Assembly: GCA_946122785.1 (NCBI GenBank)
Contig: CAMGYJ010000007.1
Span: 6,340,909-6,404,908, forward strand
Source of the DNA: Linum tenue
Lineage: Eukaryota > Streptophyta > Magnoliopsida > Malpighiales > Linaceae
Length of the DNA: 64,000 nt
Direction: 5' to 3'
Of the stretch, positions 1-10,109 are shown in pieces. Numbering within the stretch: the first letter of the stretch is position 1; each line of letters opens with the position of its first letter. The translations under genes were made by a program, and so were the position numbers. Below the pieces are notes generated by a model. It was given only the letters and a program-made list of their open reading frames with translations. It had not been told where the DNA came from and ran no database searches.

Positions 1-244
1 TACATAGTTAGCCTCTACAAATTCATTTCGCCATCCTTCTGTCTCATAATAGTAAGCCACTTTATATATGCTGATTCGATCACACTCTTCTCCACTATTC
101 GCTACTTCTGCAAACATACAAGAAAAAAACATACACTGCTTAGAACCTCTCAGTGATATCTTCAACTTGCAGATGCATCTATTACAAGAGTAAGCAAATT
201 CTATTGCAGACCACTAACCATCAAGCACAAACAGATATTGTAGA

Positions 245-265
245 CCCCCCCCCCCCCCCCCCCCC
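245..265. repeat. Homopolymer tract of 21 C
   Basis: An uninterrupted run of C in otherwise mixed sequence. It matches in length the 21-G run in an intron near 17.5 kb. Tracts this long are prone to slippage and read-length error. Confidence 0.9.
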
Positions 266-1792
266 ACTCAAACAAGAGTAAGCAAATTCTATCGGTTCTA
301 ATAAAATACAATCAGTATAAAGAAATTAGGCTTACATTTAGTATGTCATAAGCTTAACGTAAATGGGGATCTCATCCATGATCATTCAATATGTTATATT
401 ATCCCAGTCAGCAGGCTGTGAAAGATGGAAAACACTGAATTAGAATTTCATCTCCTACTTAACGACCATTAAATATTAGCAAAAGAACACCAATTCTATG
501 GCCAATTGATATCAAACCACAAACAATACCAACCTTCTTTACCTATAACCAAGTTTAATGATGCTCCTATTACTACCATCAGAGTTAAACATACAGGTGG
601 GTAGTAAACAGAATGGGAGATTGGTTTGAATATACTGATCAAGTACCACAATTAAGAATGAGTCAACATAATAATGAAACCCCATCTGGGAAATATGAGA
701 TTGAGGTGGAAACATTTCAAGGAGATCTAGATGTCTATTTTCCTTTGAGTTCAAAAGCTATAATATTAAGAATGCATGGGAAAGACAGGGCATAAGCAAG
801 AAGACAACCACTCATTGTCCAAAAAAGAACCCTAAACTAAACTAATCAAGCCAAATACTACATAACAAGCCGAGCGATGATAAGGAGTCATACCTTTGTT
901 AACAATCATTTCCCCCAATATACACTCAAGTAAGAGACTAATACAAAGCCACAAGAATCCCTTACCTCTTATCCCATCGGCATAAATACTTTTATCTTCG
1001 ATGACACCATTGACATCACCAGGAGTAACGATGCATTAATTGAGTCATCCCCAAGACCAAGCGCCATAGAAAAGCAATCTGCAGGTAACTGGATATGTTT
1101 TTTCCCCTAAAACACCAGTAGATGCAGAATGTAGTCTACATAAGTACATATCATTACATAAATCATCATGAATTCGAAAACAAGCAACAAAAGCACTGGA
1201 AGCTTAGAATCCCACACTAAGGGATGCAAATTGATCCTCAACTAAGGCCAATAATAATCATTATAGCAAAGGGGTAATAAGAAATTCCAAAAATTGCTAG
1301 AATTTTACATGAGTCGAGGAGAAGAATCAGCTGAAGTAGAAGAAACAGAACTTACAAATTGTTTGCAATCATATCTCTGGATATTTTGTATGTTCTCATA
1401 TGCATCCAAACTGAAACAATCCAATCCGAGATCAATTAATTATGAACATGAACTTATTGAAAAATCAATGACACTAGTTCTACATACTCATTACAAGCCC
1501 CAAAACTAAAGAGTAATCACTTACAGTATCTACTAGTTCTACCAGCTGCAAGGCCCAAAAGCTGAAACATGAATGTGTGTACGTTGAATTTATTGCAAAT
1601 AATAATTAAGAACTGTCAATGCTTCTAATTCCTTCTCTTTACAGAGTCAAAACACCCAAGTAACCTAGAGCAGCAAAACAAGCTAAATCAGAGAAACCAG
1701 AATGAAACCATATCAATAAAGCACATGAAGGAACAGGGGAAAAAAAGAGTCAAAATACCTTGCAAATGATTAGATCACCATCATCATCATAC
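266..1792. other. No confident gene; possible decayed minus-strand exon
   Basis: AT-rich sequence with short ORFs only. On the minus strand, 1084-963 is bounded by an AG acceptor and a GT donor and reads like coding sequence, but it needs a frame change part way through. It could be an exon of the gene whose 5' end may lie at 1870, or a pseudogene. I do not recognise the peptide. Confidence 0.3.
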
Positions 1793-1870
1793 TTTAACAT
1801 CTTCCCCAGCTTGCCCTTCGTCCTCCTCCTCTCCAGCTGCTGCTGGCTTCCTTTGCAGTTTGTTCTTCAT
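1793..1870 (-). other. Possible first coding exon of a minus-strand gene running off the left edge
   Basis: A pyrimidine-rich leader with a GGTTTAGGGTTT telo-box-like stretch lies just upstream (about 1880-1930), as in many plant 5' UTRs. It is followed by ATG at 1870 and 26 codons of a lysine-rich then acidic peptide (MKNKLQRKPAAAG, then a Glu/Asp/Gly run), with a GT donor after the codon ending at 1793. An alternative donor near 1761 changes the frame. No family was recognised and downstream exons could not be joined in frame, so this is tentative. Confidence 0.28.
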
Positions 1871-2301
1871 AAAACTTGAGAAACCCTAAACCCCCTCCAA
1901 ATGGAAAATGCAAGGCAGAGATAGAGTGAGAGCGGTGGGGAGATTTAGGAGCCGTAAGAGCTTACTAGTGAAAGGCTTGCATTTCAAACAAGGACCAAAC
2001 TGGTTACACCATCTAAGCCTACAAGATTTACTGAACCGGCCTGGAAACCCCCGAGAGATCAAGCTCTAATTCCTCGACCCGAACTTACTCACCAGTTTAT
2101 CTAGCAATGCATCTTCCTCCCGCGACCAAGGTCCCTTCACTCTACTGTTCGTGAATCCCCCGCTTACACCTCTGTCGCCAGAGTCCCCGCCACCAACCCT
2201 GACCTTGTAGAAAGTAAATGCAATTGCAAACTGACCAAACCTAACCAGAAACGAGCAATAACTAGGAAAATCGAACAGTTAACCTCCCATGGATGAGAAT
2301 A

Positions 2302-2519
2302 TCACCTGCGATTCTGAACATCGCAGCACGAGTAATCAATCAATTGAACAACGAATCCCTTCTTGACGCGGTCGTTGAGCTGCCTGGCGAGCATCGCATG
2401 GTGAGTGGAAACTGAATAGGAGAGAAGAGGTGCCATTGTGGTTACAATCTCCACAGTGCCCTTGTGGATCTGAACCACCGGCTTCAATCTCAAATCGCCG
2501 CCATTGTGGTTCCACCTCC
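2302..2519 (-). pseudogene. RPA1-like (replication protein A large subunit) N-terminal fragment
   Basis: The minus strand encodes a peptide resembling the N-terminal OB-fold of plant RPA 70-kDa subunits: GGDLRLKPVVQI near the start, then HAMLARQLNDRVKKG and VVQLIDYSCCDVQNRR. In RPA1 this domain mediates protein contacts during replication and repair. Several residues between these blocks are missing or replaced. No in-frame ATG begins the expected N-terminus, and the adjacent upstream reading frame stops just before the match. A GT follows the last codon, where an intron would fit, but no continuing exon was found. This looks like a decayed or chimeric fragment rather than a working gene. Confidence 0.55.
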
Positions 2520-2779
2520 ACAGCGCCCGAGGATCTTTCTCGAGTCCATTTTCGGCTTCGCGGGGACGCAGTTCCCGGCGGACTCGAAAGAGTCGGCAAC
2601 GATCTCTTGGACGAAGGAGTCAGCGACCGCGATCTCAAGGGTTGGAAGAGTGAGCGACGACGGCTAGGGATTTGGAAGAGCTAGCGGAGCGGAACTAAAT
2701 TGTTTCCCAGTTCCCAAATCCCAATTTTAGTTAGAAAGAATAGCGATGACAGGGAAAAATATATAGACCATCATTAACT

Positions 2780-3178
2780 TTATGAGCAAACATAACCAAT
2801 AAATTTGGTGGGAAAATTATTTTATTGCTTTATTACCAATATTATTAGTAATGTAAACTTTAATTTGGTCACAATTTTTTTTTCTTTGTAAGTGACTATT
2901 TTAGCATGTTTATGTGACCAAAAATATTGGCTACTTTAAAAAGCATTAAGGATAATAAACAAATAGTTTTGGTTAGGGAAAAAATTCAACATTTTATTAC
3001 TAAATTTTTTGGTCATATAAATTATAATTTGGTTATAAGAACTCTTTTTTTAGTTAGTGACCAATTCATCAAACTTTTCATTACTAAAATATAATTGGTC
3101 ATAAAAAATAAGCCTTTGCCAACCAAAAATAATTTAGTTGCATGGAAATGGTCACAAAAGGCCATATTTGTTGTAGTG
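2780..3178. mobile_element. CACTA-like terminal fragment
   Basis: The right edge reads TTGTTGTAGTG, i.e. CACTACAACAA inward on the minus strand, which is the terminal motif of CACTA (En/Spm) elements. The interior has repeated short GGTCA/TGACC-type words typical of subterminal regions. No matching CACTA start was found on the left, so only one end is present or the left end has decayed. The left boundary is approximate. Confidence 0.45.
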
Positions 3179-3345
3179 AACATTTGATTAACCTTTTCAG
3201 TACAAACAATGATTCAAATTAACGAAACCCTAAATTACACTACTACTTTAATTTGTTCAAATGCTTTATCCTCTCTAAACCATGCATTTACAATAACTTG
3301 TCCAAAACTAAATAGGCACTACTATAGCACTACTGCTGCAAATCT
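3179..3345. other. Sequence 3' of the IST1-like gene
   Basis: Between the CACTA-like end and the stop codon of the IST1-like reading frame. No separate gene is seen; it would be the 3' flank or UTR of that gene. Confidence 0.4.
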
Positions 3346-3438
3346 TCAGGATCCAGTGGTACTAATTCCTCGATCGTCGTGAGCTCCAACGTCCTTGTGA
3401 AGTATCGCACAAACCTTTGCAAGCGTGGTAGGATAAGG
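3346..3438 (-). pseudogene. 3' part of the IST1-like gene, separated by Copia-1
   Basis: Minus-strand codons continue the IST1-like frame that breaks off at 8817. Removing the retrotransposon and one copy of its TAAGG target duplication joins the two parts in frame. About 30 codons follow the insertion point and end at a TGA at 3346-3348. A diverged copy of this same C-terminal stretch, with a stop at nearly the same place, lies at 10281-10417, which supports this as the natural C-terminus. It is now cut off from its promoter by about 5.4 kb. Confidence 0.75.
3434..3438. repeat. Target site duplication of Copia-1 (left copy)
   Basis: TAAGG directly abuts the LTR and is repeated exactly at 8817-8821 beyond the other LTR. 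A 5-bp TSD is the norm for Copia integrases. Confidence 0.95.
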
Positions 3439-3664
3439 TGTCAAGAAATCTAAGAACAAGGAAAAGACACCGAAGTTTTTTAACGTGGTATCGTCAGTAT
3501 GACACTAGTCCACGGAGAGGATCTCCCTCTCAGGTTTTTGTATTGTATTTTCGTTACCCTTCACCAATGATACAAGGTACATATATATAGGTTTCTCCAG
3601 AAACCCTACACTACACGGCTAAGGACATTTACATATTTGGTACATGTATTATCATAAACTAACA
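3439..3664 (-). repeat. Copia-1 3' LTR
   Basis: 226 bp. On the minus strand it begins TGTTAGTTTATG and ends CTTGACA. A TATATATA stretch inside is the likely promoter core. The gag-pol stop codon lies in its first bases. Confidence 0.97.
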
Positions 3665-6600
3665 CCCTCCCTCAAATTGATGTTGGGTCCTCAACATCAA
3701 TTTGGATGATAAATACCAGTGTCTACTCGAACCTACAGCCTTAGTCAAGATATCTGCAGTCTGATCTTCTGTAGACAAGTAGCTAAGCTGAACCACTCCT
3801 TCTGCAACAAGCTGTCTAATATAATGAACATGTACCTCTATATGTTTTGTCCTGTCGTGTAATATTGGATTTACTGCAATCTGAATGGCACTTGTGTTAT
3901 CCCCATAGATCCTCATAGGTAGCTGACAATCTATGCCCAATTCCTGAAACAATCTTTGAAGCCAAACCATCTCTGAGCTGACTTCTGACATGGACCTATA
4001 TTCTGCCTCTGTAGACGACTTCGAAACCTTATCTTGTTTTCGACACCTCCATGAGATAAAAGACCTCCCAATCTTGATACACCAGCCTGATGTGGATCTC
4101 CTAGTATCCAGGCAACCCGCATAATCTGCATCTGCAAAGGCTTCAATAGTCGAATCTCCGTCTACCGGGAAAAACAAACCGACGTCCCTAGTCCGCTGCA
4201 AGTATCTCAATATTCGGTGCACAGCATCTAGATGACTAGTGCATGCTACACCCATAAACTGACTCACTACCTGAACAGCATAAGCTATATCAGGTCGAGT
4301 GTGTGTTAGATAAATTAAACTTCCTACTACGCTCCTGTAGAAAGTTTGATCTTCTAACAATACTCCATCATCGCGACTTAACTTAACATTTTGTTCCATA
4401 GGAGTTGAACACGGCCTGCAGTCTGTGTACTGCGCTGCTTCCAACAAATCATTAATGTACTTCCGCTGATTCAAAAACAGTCCTGCATCATTCCGTTGGA
4501 TCTCGAGTCCCAGAAAATAAGACGCTTCACCCAATTCCTTGAGGTTGAATGCCGCACGTAATGTCTGAGTCAACTCCTGAATACCTTCTGTATCACTGCC
4601 TGTTACAATCATGTCATCTACGTACAATAGAAGAACTGTATTACCGTGAACAGTCTGACGAGTGAACATCGAGGGATCATTCTGGCTTTGCACAAAACCA
4701 GCTTGAAGAATAGTACCATGAAACTTTTCAAACCATGCTCGTGGTGCCTGCTTCAAACCATATAGAGAACGCCGTAACCTGCAGACCATCCCTGGTCCCC
4801 CTTTCGTATACCCTTCTGGACACTCCATGTATATTGTTTCCTTCAAATCACCGTGAAGAAATGCATTCTTCACATCAAACTGAACAATCTGCCATTTCTT
4901 CATTGCCGCAACAGCTAACACACTGCGAACAGTCTGCATCTTCACTACAGGAGCGAAGGTCTCATCATAGTCTATTCCATACTCCTGTCTGAATCCCTGA
5001 GCCACCAATCTAGCCTTATATCTCTCCAACGTCCCATCTGGTCTCGTCTTGACTGTGTACACCCATCGACATCCTATTACTGAAGTTCCAGGAACACGTG
5101 GAACCAAGTCCCACGTATTATTTTCTTCCAATGCCCGGAGCTCCTCCTTCATCGCCGTTTCCCAATTAATATTGCCCTGAGCATAGCGATAACTACTGGG
5201 TATAGGTATCGGTTCCGCCGAAAATCCTACATCATAATCACCCAAGTGCTTTGGCGGTTGACCCAAATTGCTTCGAGTGGACCGCCTCGGTTGGGGCATT
5301 GGAGGCGGTGTTCCCAACCCGTATCCTAGTTCACATGCAGACCTCGTTGTGTTGGACGAGGAAGATGAGTTCTCACTAGTGTGTGTACTGCGTGTGGGAG
5401 AAAGAGAAGAGGCTGCCGTGGTAGGACTTGAAGAAGGGCTTGAAGGACTTGAAGAAGTTGTTGTGTTATGACTTGAAGCCTGCGTGTCATGGCTTGAGGA
5501 AATAGCAGCATTTGGCCCCAAAGAGGGCGGTGAAGAATTAGAAAAATTGCTCCTTGAGGAGCTGTCGCTATTGGAGGAAACAGTCACCGAAGGACCAGCT
5601 GAATCCATGGAATGATTTTCGATGATATCCCCTCCCTGAAAATCATTACGGGCAGGCGGTGGAGATATATCAAACTCAGGAAGAGCCCTCAAAAAATCTA
5701 GATCAGAGGCATCACTGTGATCAGCTACGGGATAGTACATCACTTGTTCCAAAAAGACGACATGACACGAAATATGCATACGGCGGGCAAGAGGATCATA
5801 ACATAAGTAGCCTTTGTGTTGGCTACTGTAACCAACAAAAGCACACCGAACTGTCTTGGGAGATAACTTGTCACGAGCTTTCTTCGGAAGAAGCACAAAA
5901 CAAAGGCAGCCGAACACCCGGAGCCGAGAATAGTCAGGATCCTTAGAGTACAGCTGCTGAAATGGAGAGTGGTGACCGAGAACCGGGGTAATTTGCCGAT
6001 TAATTAAGTACACAACTGTAGTGACTGCCTCTACCCAGAAGGAACGCGGAATACGAGAGTGAAACAGCAAAGCTCGGGTTAACTCCAAGACGTGACGGTG
6101 TTTACGTTCAACCAGTCCGTTCTGCTGCGAGACACCTGGACACGACTGCTGAGGCAAGATGCCATGTTCCTTATAGAAATCAAGCAATGGCGTTGAGCTA
6201 AATTCACCCCCGGGATCTGATCGGATAGTCTTGACTGTCTTACCAAACTGAGTGAGCACCATCTGAACAAAATGTTTGGCATGAGTAACCAGCTCCGACT
6301 TCCGACGTAGGAAATAAATCCAGGCGTACCGAGTAGTGTGATCAATGAACAAAGCAAAATACTGGTAGCCCATGCGAGACACAATTGGCGAGGGACCCCA
6401 TAAATCTGTGTGAACCAGCTCAAATGGTTCAGTATAGACTGTCTCACTCAAGGAGAAGGGAGATTGGGAAGTTTTTGCTTCAATGCAGCTAACACACGTA
6501 TCATGCACATCAACCAGAGAACCCAAACGATCTGGAATCAAATGACGACGAAACATATCCAATAAACGAGCCCTGTGGGGATGTCCAAGGCGACAATGCC

Positions 6601-8224
6601 ACAAATTCCATAGAGTATTATGTTTCCCAAAATCCAAATTGCCCTTAGGCTTTACAGCAAAGACTGAATTATTCACCAAGGAACTAGAAGAATCCGACGT
6701 AGTGGCAACAGTAGCCGACCCACTAAGAGAATGCGCAAAAAAATCATCTACGCGTGCCGCCATCCCAGATTGCTGGCGCGACTTCGAGTCCTCCTCCAAG
6801 ACACCATGGCTATCCAGAATGAAAACACGACCAGCCTTCTTACCCTTCCCGATCACCCTCCCTGTTTTCTGATCCTGCACAACACAACCTGTACTGTCAA
6901 ACCGAACCTCACACCCATCTTCAGTCAATTGGCCAACCGAGGCTAAATTAGGAACCAGTTGAGGAACATAGAGAGTGTTATCCAGCCTCACACGACCAGT
7001 AGTAGCCGTACCAATACCATGCACAGGAAGACGGGCACCATTAGCAACTTGTAAGGACATAACAGGAGAAGGTTTGATAGATGTAAAACTAGAACGGGCA
7101 TGGGTCATATGATTAAAAGCTGCAGAATCAAGCAACCAACGAGAGGTACCTGAAGTGCCACCCGTGGCAAATGCAGAAGTCAAGGCAGCCGGAAGAGTCT
7201 CCTGGAGCACATCAGCCACCAAACGGCGCACCACCTCAGCAGTCAAAGGAGGCGCAGAAGAAGAACCGGAGCCGCCGGAGGGCGCTGTCGGTCGAGAAGA
7301 GACGGCCTCAACCGCATATCCTTGCCCAGAGCGACGGTCAGAGGAACCACCAGATCGAGGTGGCCCTGAGGATGAACCACTTGAACGAGTCCGACGTGCC
7401 AAAGACTTACACTCTAGGACAATGTGCCCGGAGCGTTTGCAGTAAATGCAGATATTACGCTTCTTGCAGTGAGGCTGAATGTGCCCAAGTTCATTGCAGA
7501 AGTGACAGGTAAGCTGACTAGTGTCATTCTGTTGAAACTGAGGGCGCCCTGGACCACCCCGACCAACAGCAAAGGCCGAGTCACCAGAAGAGAGTGGCTG
7601 GTCAAGCTGATGCTGACTGCGAAGACGTGTCTCCTCGCGAATGAGCTCGGCAAGAGCTTCATCAATAGTCCCAACCTGCCGATGCAAGAGGGAAGCCCGG
7701 ATCGGCTCAAAATCAGGGCGAAGCTTCATTAGAAACTGCATAAGACGAGAACGCGAGCGTTCTTTCAACATATCCGCAGAAGCAGCAGTCGAAACAAGAG
7801 AAGCAGCTAAAAGATCGTACTCGGTCCAAAGGGTGGAGATAGCCTGATAATAAGTACGAACATCCAGATCACCTTGTTTACACAAAGCAATTTGAGTCTC
7901 AAGCTCAAATTGACGAGATGCATCATTCTGAGTATAGATGGAACAAATATGCTTCCACATATCACTGACGTCGGTAAATCGACGAAGACTGAGGCCCGTG
8001 GCTGTATCCACGCAACCCAAAAGCCAGGTCACAACCTGAGCATTCCCTGCAGCCCAATCATCAACATCCTTTCCTGCCGAACCAGCCGCAGGACGAGGTG
8101 ATTGACCAGTTAAAATTGGAAGCAAACGCTTCCCTTCCACGAAGTTACGGAACTGGAATTCCCACAATGGGAAATTCTTCCCGTCGAACTTAGCTGAAAA
8201 ACTTTCCATCTTGCTTGGATCCAT
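3659..8224 (-). CDS. Copia-1 gag-pol polyprotein
   Basis: Single open frame of about 1521 residues from the ATG at 8224; an upstream in-frame start at 8374 would only add a hydrophobic leader unlike gag. In order: gag (MDPSKMESFSAKFDG start), two CCHC zinc knuckles (CHFCNELGHIQPHC and CIYCKRSGHIVLEC), protease (WLLDSAAFNHMTH), integrase with its HHCC finger and D, D, E residues (HTDLWGP, RSDPGGEF, NGLVERK), reverse transcriptase (FDVKNAFLHG, LYVDDMIV) and RNase H (DADYAGCLDTRRSTSGW, SSTEAEYRS). The protease has DSA where most Copia proteins have DSG. No stop or frameshift is present. The TAG stop lies inside the 3' LTR, so the frame ends at the polypurine tract. The product would form virus-like particles and copy and integrate the element. 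Confidence 0.96.
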   Translation of the reverse strand: MDPSKMESFSAKFDGKNFPLWEFQFRNFVEGKRLLPILTGQSPRPAAGSAGKDVDDWAAGNAQVVTWLLGCVDTATGLSLRRFTDVSDMWKHICSIYTQNDASRQFELETQIALCKQGDLDVRTYYQAISTLWTEYDLLAASLVSTAASADMLKERSRSRLMQFLMKLRPDFEPIRASLLHRQVGTIDEALAELIREETRLRSQHQLDQPLSSGDSAFAVGRGGPGRPQFQQNDTSQLTCHFCNELGHIQPHCKKRNICIYCKRSGHIVLECKSLARRTRSSGSSSGPPRSGGSSDRRSGQGYAVEAVSSRPTAPSGGSGSSSAPPLTAEVVRRLVADVLQETLPAALTSAFATGGTSGTSRWLLDSAAFNHMTHARSSFTSIKPSPVMSLQVANGARLPVHGIGTATTGRVRLDNTLYVPQLVPNLASVGQLTEDGCEVRFDSTGCVVQDQKTGRVIGKGKKAGRVFILDSHGVLEEDSKSRQQSGMAARVDDFFAHSLSGSATVATTSDSSSSLVNNSVFAVKPKGNLDFGKHNTLWNLWHCRLGHPHRARLLDMFRRHLIPDRLGSLVDVHDTCVSCIEAKTSQSPFSLSETVYTEPFELVHTDLWGPSPIVSRMGYQYFALFIDHTTRYAWIYFLRRKSELVTHAKHFVQMVLTQFGKTVKTIRSDPGGEFSSTPLLDFYKEHGILPQQSCPGVSQQNGLVERKHRHVLELTRALLFHSRIPRSFWVEAVTTVVYLINRQITPVLGHHSPFQQLYSKDPDYSRLRVFGCLCFVLLPKKARDKLSPKTVRCAFVGYSSQHKGYLCYDPLARRMHISCHVVFLEQVMYYPVADHSDASDLDFLRALPEFDISPPPARNDFQGGDIIENHSMDSAGPSVTVSSNSDSSSRSNFSNSSPPSLGPNAAISSSHDTQASSHNTTTSSSPSSPSSSPTTAASSLSPTRSTHTSENSSSSSNTTRSACELGYGLGTPPPMPQPRRSTRSNLGQPPKHLGDYDVGFSAEPIPIPSSYRYAQGNINWETAMKEELRALEENNTWDLVPRVPGTSVIGCRWVYTVKTRPDGTLERYKARLVAQGFRQEYGIDYDETFAPVVKMQTVRSVLAVAAMKKWQIVQFDVKNAFLHGDLKETIYMECPEGYTKGGPGMVCRLRRSLYGLKQAPRAWFEKFHGTILQAGFVQSQNDPSMFTRQTVHGNTVLLLYVDDMIVTGSDTEGIQELTQTLRAAFNLKELGEASYFLGLEIQRNDAGLFLNQRKYINDLLEAAQYTDCRPCSTPMEQNVKLSRDDGVLLEDQTFYRSVVGSLIYLTHTRPDIAYAVQVVSQFMGVACTSHLDAVHRILRYLQRTRDVGLFFPVDGDSTIEAFADADYAGCLDTRRSTSGWCIKIGRSFISWRCRKQDKVSKSSTEAEYRSMSEVSSEMVWLQRLFQELGIDCQLPMRIYGDNTSAIQIAVNPILHDRTKHIEVHVHYIRQLVAEGVVQLSYLSTEDQTADILTKAVGSSRHWYLSSKLMLRTQHQFEGGC
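3665..3675 (-). other. Copia-1 polypurine tract
   Basis: Minus-strand TTGAGGGAGGG sits immediately inside the 3' LTR, the expected primer site for plus-strand DNA synthesis. It also encodes the last residues of the polyprotein. Confidence 0.9.
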
Positions 8225-8577
8225 AGAGCCGAAAAGGAGCAAGCAAAAGGAGGATAGACAACCTGATGGGGACGCGACCTGAGCAGAAGTCGTGAACCAG
8301 AGACCTCGCCAAGCAACGAGAAGCAAGGCGGCGAAGTAGAGTAAAAACACACGCGGAGCAGACCAGAGAAGCAAAGCCCCGCCACCAAAAACAAGAATAC
8401 CCAGAAAAGCAAATCAAGGCCACGCCACCAATAACAAGAATAGCTTGATCAACAAAAAACTCCAAGGGCAGCAAGCTATTTAGAGAAAGGTTGCCGCAGA
8501 CGAAAACCCTAGCCGAGAAGAACCAAATAGCATCAGACAATTACCAGCGAAATACGATTAGCAAATCTCAGATCGCA
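8225..8577 (-). other. Copia-1 untranslated leader
   Basis: Sequence between the primer-binding site and the gag start, about 350 bases, expected to hold RNA packaging and dimerisation signals. No gene of its own. Confidence 0.6.
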
Positions 8578-8590
8578 GGCTCTGATACCA
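8578..8590 (-). other. Copia-1 primer-binding site
   Basis: Minus-strand TGGTATCAGAGCC directly follows the 5' LTR and complements the 3' end of plant initiator tRNA-Met, the usual Copia primer. Confidence 0.95.
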
Positions 8591-8816
8591 TGTCAAGAAA
8601 TCTAAGAACAAGGAAAAGACACCGAAGTTTTTTAACGTGGTATCGTCAGTATGACACTAGTCCACGGAGAGGATCTCCCTCTCAGGTTTTTGTATTGTAT
8701 TTTCGTTACCCTTCACCAATGATACAAGGTACATATATATAGGTTTCTCCAGAAACCCTACACTACACGGCTAAGGACATTTACATATTTGGTACATGTA
8801 TTATCATAAACTAACA
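8591..8816 (-). repeat. Copia-1 5' LTR
   Basis: 226 bp, identical on reading to the 3' LTR at 3439-3664. It drives the element, and its first bases supply the premature stop for the interrupted IST1-like frame. Confidence 0.97.
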
Positions 8817-8821
8817 TAAGG
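8817..8821. repeat. Target site duplication of Copia-1 (right copy)
   Basis: TAAGG, identical to 3434-3438. It lies inside the IST1-like coding sequence. Confidence 0.95.
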
Positions 8822-9328
8822 AACCCTAGCATGCCTCGACTCCAGCCTCTCCGCCACTTCCGAGTCAACGAAACTTCCACGGAAACCCTCGAGACTCGCC
8901 GCATCCGCCGCCGCAACGTCACCGTAACGCTCGAAGAAGAGCTGTCGAAGGATCCAAAGCTCGAGGATATCGGGGCAACGTGGGGCGGCGAAGGCCAGCG
9001 TGGATACCGCCTTGTTGATCTCCCTAGGGCAGTCTGAGTGGCGGCGTATGTAGGTGAGATTTGCGACGACGATCTCGCACGAATGGTACAGCAACTCGAG
9101 GATCCGGATCGCGTTCTCGTCCCTCACTATCTGCTCCGCGGCCACGAAGGCCGCACCCACGTCCCCATCGTCTACGAACCGAGCTATTCTGCCCGTACGG
9201 TCCTGGACCCGTTTTTCCCTCTCTTTCTTCAGGTTTCTCAGTCGGCTTTGTAGCTCCATCACCGCCCTCTCGCACGTAGAACCGTTCCTCCAGCCCCGGC
9301 CACCGCCTCGGAAGAAGCCGGTGATCAT
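8817..9328 (-). pseudogene. IST1-like ESCRT regulator, 5' part, disrupted by Copia-1
   Basis: The frame from ATG 9328 encodes an IST1 domain (regulator of Vps4 activity in the MVB pathway). IST1 proteins bind ESCRT-III and Vps4 in endosomal sorting. Family features are an early Lys/Arg-rich helix (LRNLKKEREKRVQ), AAEQIVRDENAIRILELLY, and the signature AVSTLAFAAPRCPDILEL. In-frame Mets also occur at 9472 and 9406, but a TATA box at 9507-9513 would leave the 9472 start almost no leader. No intron is apparent, unlike most plant IST1-like genes, so a retrocopy origin is possible. Copia-1 inserted after the codons for HARVP; translation would add a few LTR-encoded residues (YVSL) and stop, losing the last ~29 residues found at 3346-3438. 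Most of the domain is retained, so some function of the truncated product cannot be excluded. Confidence 0.8.
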
Positions 9329-9506
9329 TGCTTCAAACTTTCCCCGACTGCTGCTGCTGCTTCTGGCGGCCGGCACCTTCGCGACACTCGTCAACATCAT
9401 GATCATTAATGAGACTTTGGTAGAGTTACGTTGAAGGAAAAGGGAACTTTGTTGTTTGTTTCCTTTTTGCACTAATTAGCTGGAGGAGATTGGCGTACGT
9501 GTTTAA

Positions 9507-9513
9507 TTATATA
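9507..9513 (-). promoter_or_regulatory. TATA box of the IST1-like gene
   Basis: Minus-strand TATATAA about 180 bases upstream of the preferred ATG at 9328. Transcription would start near 9475-9480, which argues against the ATG at 9472. Confidence 0.5.
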
Positions 9514-10109
9514 GGGGACCTGAGATAGCCTTGCTCGACTAGGATTAGGAAAACCTTTCCTTTTAATCGTCGGAAACAAATTATTAATTAAGTACCACTC
9601 ATTTCTTATCCGAGCTGGCCGGCCGGCCGGCTACGTATTATTATTAGTACGTTAATTAAGTGTGGTACGTGTATTAGCTAGGACTCGTACGTAGCCCATG
9701 CATGCAGAGACGTAGCTAGCTAGTTGCCGTGTTATGATCGAGCTAGGGTTTTCCCTTTGTATATATTGCATGCCCTCTAACAGAGTGTGAGATGAATAAG
9801 AGATATCATCGCATGCAATCGAAGTATTGGAACCACGTAAATTAGGGATGATAATTTGAACTCGTGCATAATTATCTGACCTGACTCGTGATTAGATGTG
9901 TATTATCCGACCCGTAGTCGCGTGGAGCGCAATATGGGTATCTACTTCCGACTTCATGCCCCGCCCTGCCGATTTCTTGGCCCATTCTATCTATATATAT
10001 ATGTATTTATATTTCTCATATTTTGACCTTTTTTTTCAACTAGTTAGACGGTAGAGATTTGATCTTTTAACTAGTTAGACTTACCTACCACCCATTCTAT
10101 TATCACTCA

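Larger units (their letters stand above)
3439..8816 (-). mobile_element. Full-length Copia LTR retrotransposon (Copia-1)
   Basis: Complete element on the minus strand: 226-bp LTRs starting TG and ending CA, a primer-binding site matching initiator tRNA-Met, one open gag-pol frame, a purine tract abutting the 3' LTR and an exact TAAGG target duplication. The two LTRs looked identical when read base by base, so the insertion is recent. The domain order (protease, integrase, reverse transcriptase, RNase H) is Copia. It lies in the same orientation as the IST1-like gene it interrupts. Confidence 0.98.

Noticed and set aside
1294..1509. 71-codon plus-strand ORF
   Set aside because: No recognisable domain, no promoter or splice context; fits chance.
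7155..7512. Plus-strand ORFs opposite the Copia-1 polyprotein
   Set aside because: They are antisense shadows of a conserved gag-pol frame and show no domain of their own.
3439..8816. Possible endogenous pararetrovirus or other viral insertion
   Set aside because: Domain order with integrase before reverse transcriptase, LTRs and 5-bp TSD identify a Copia retrotransposon.
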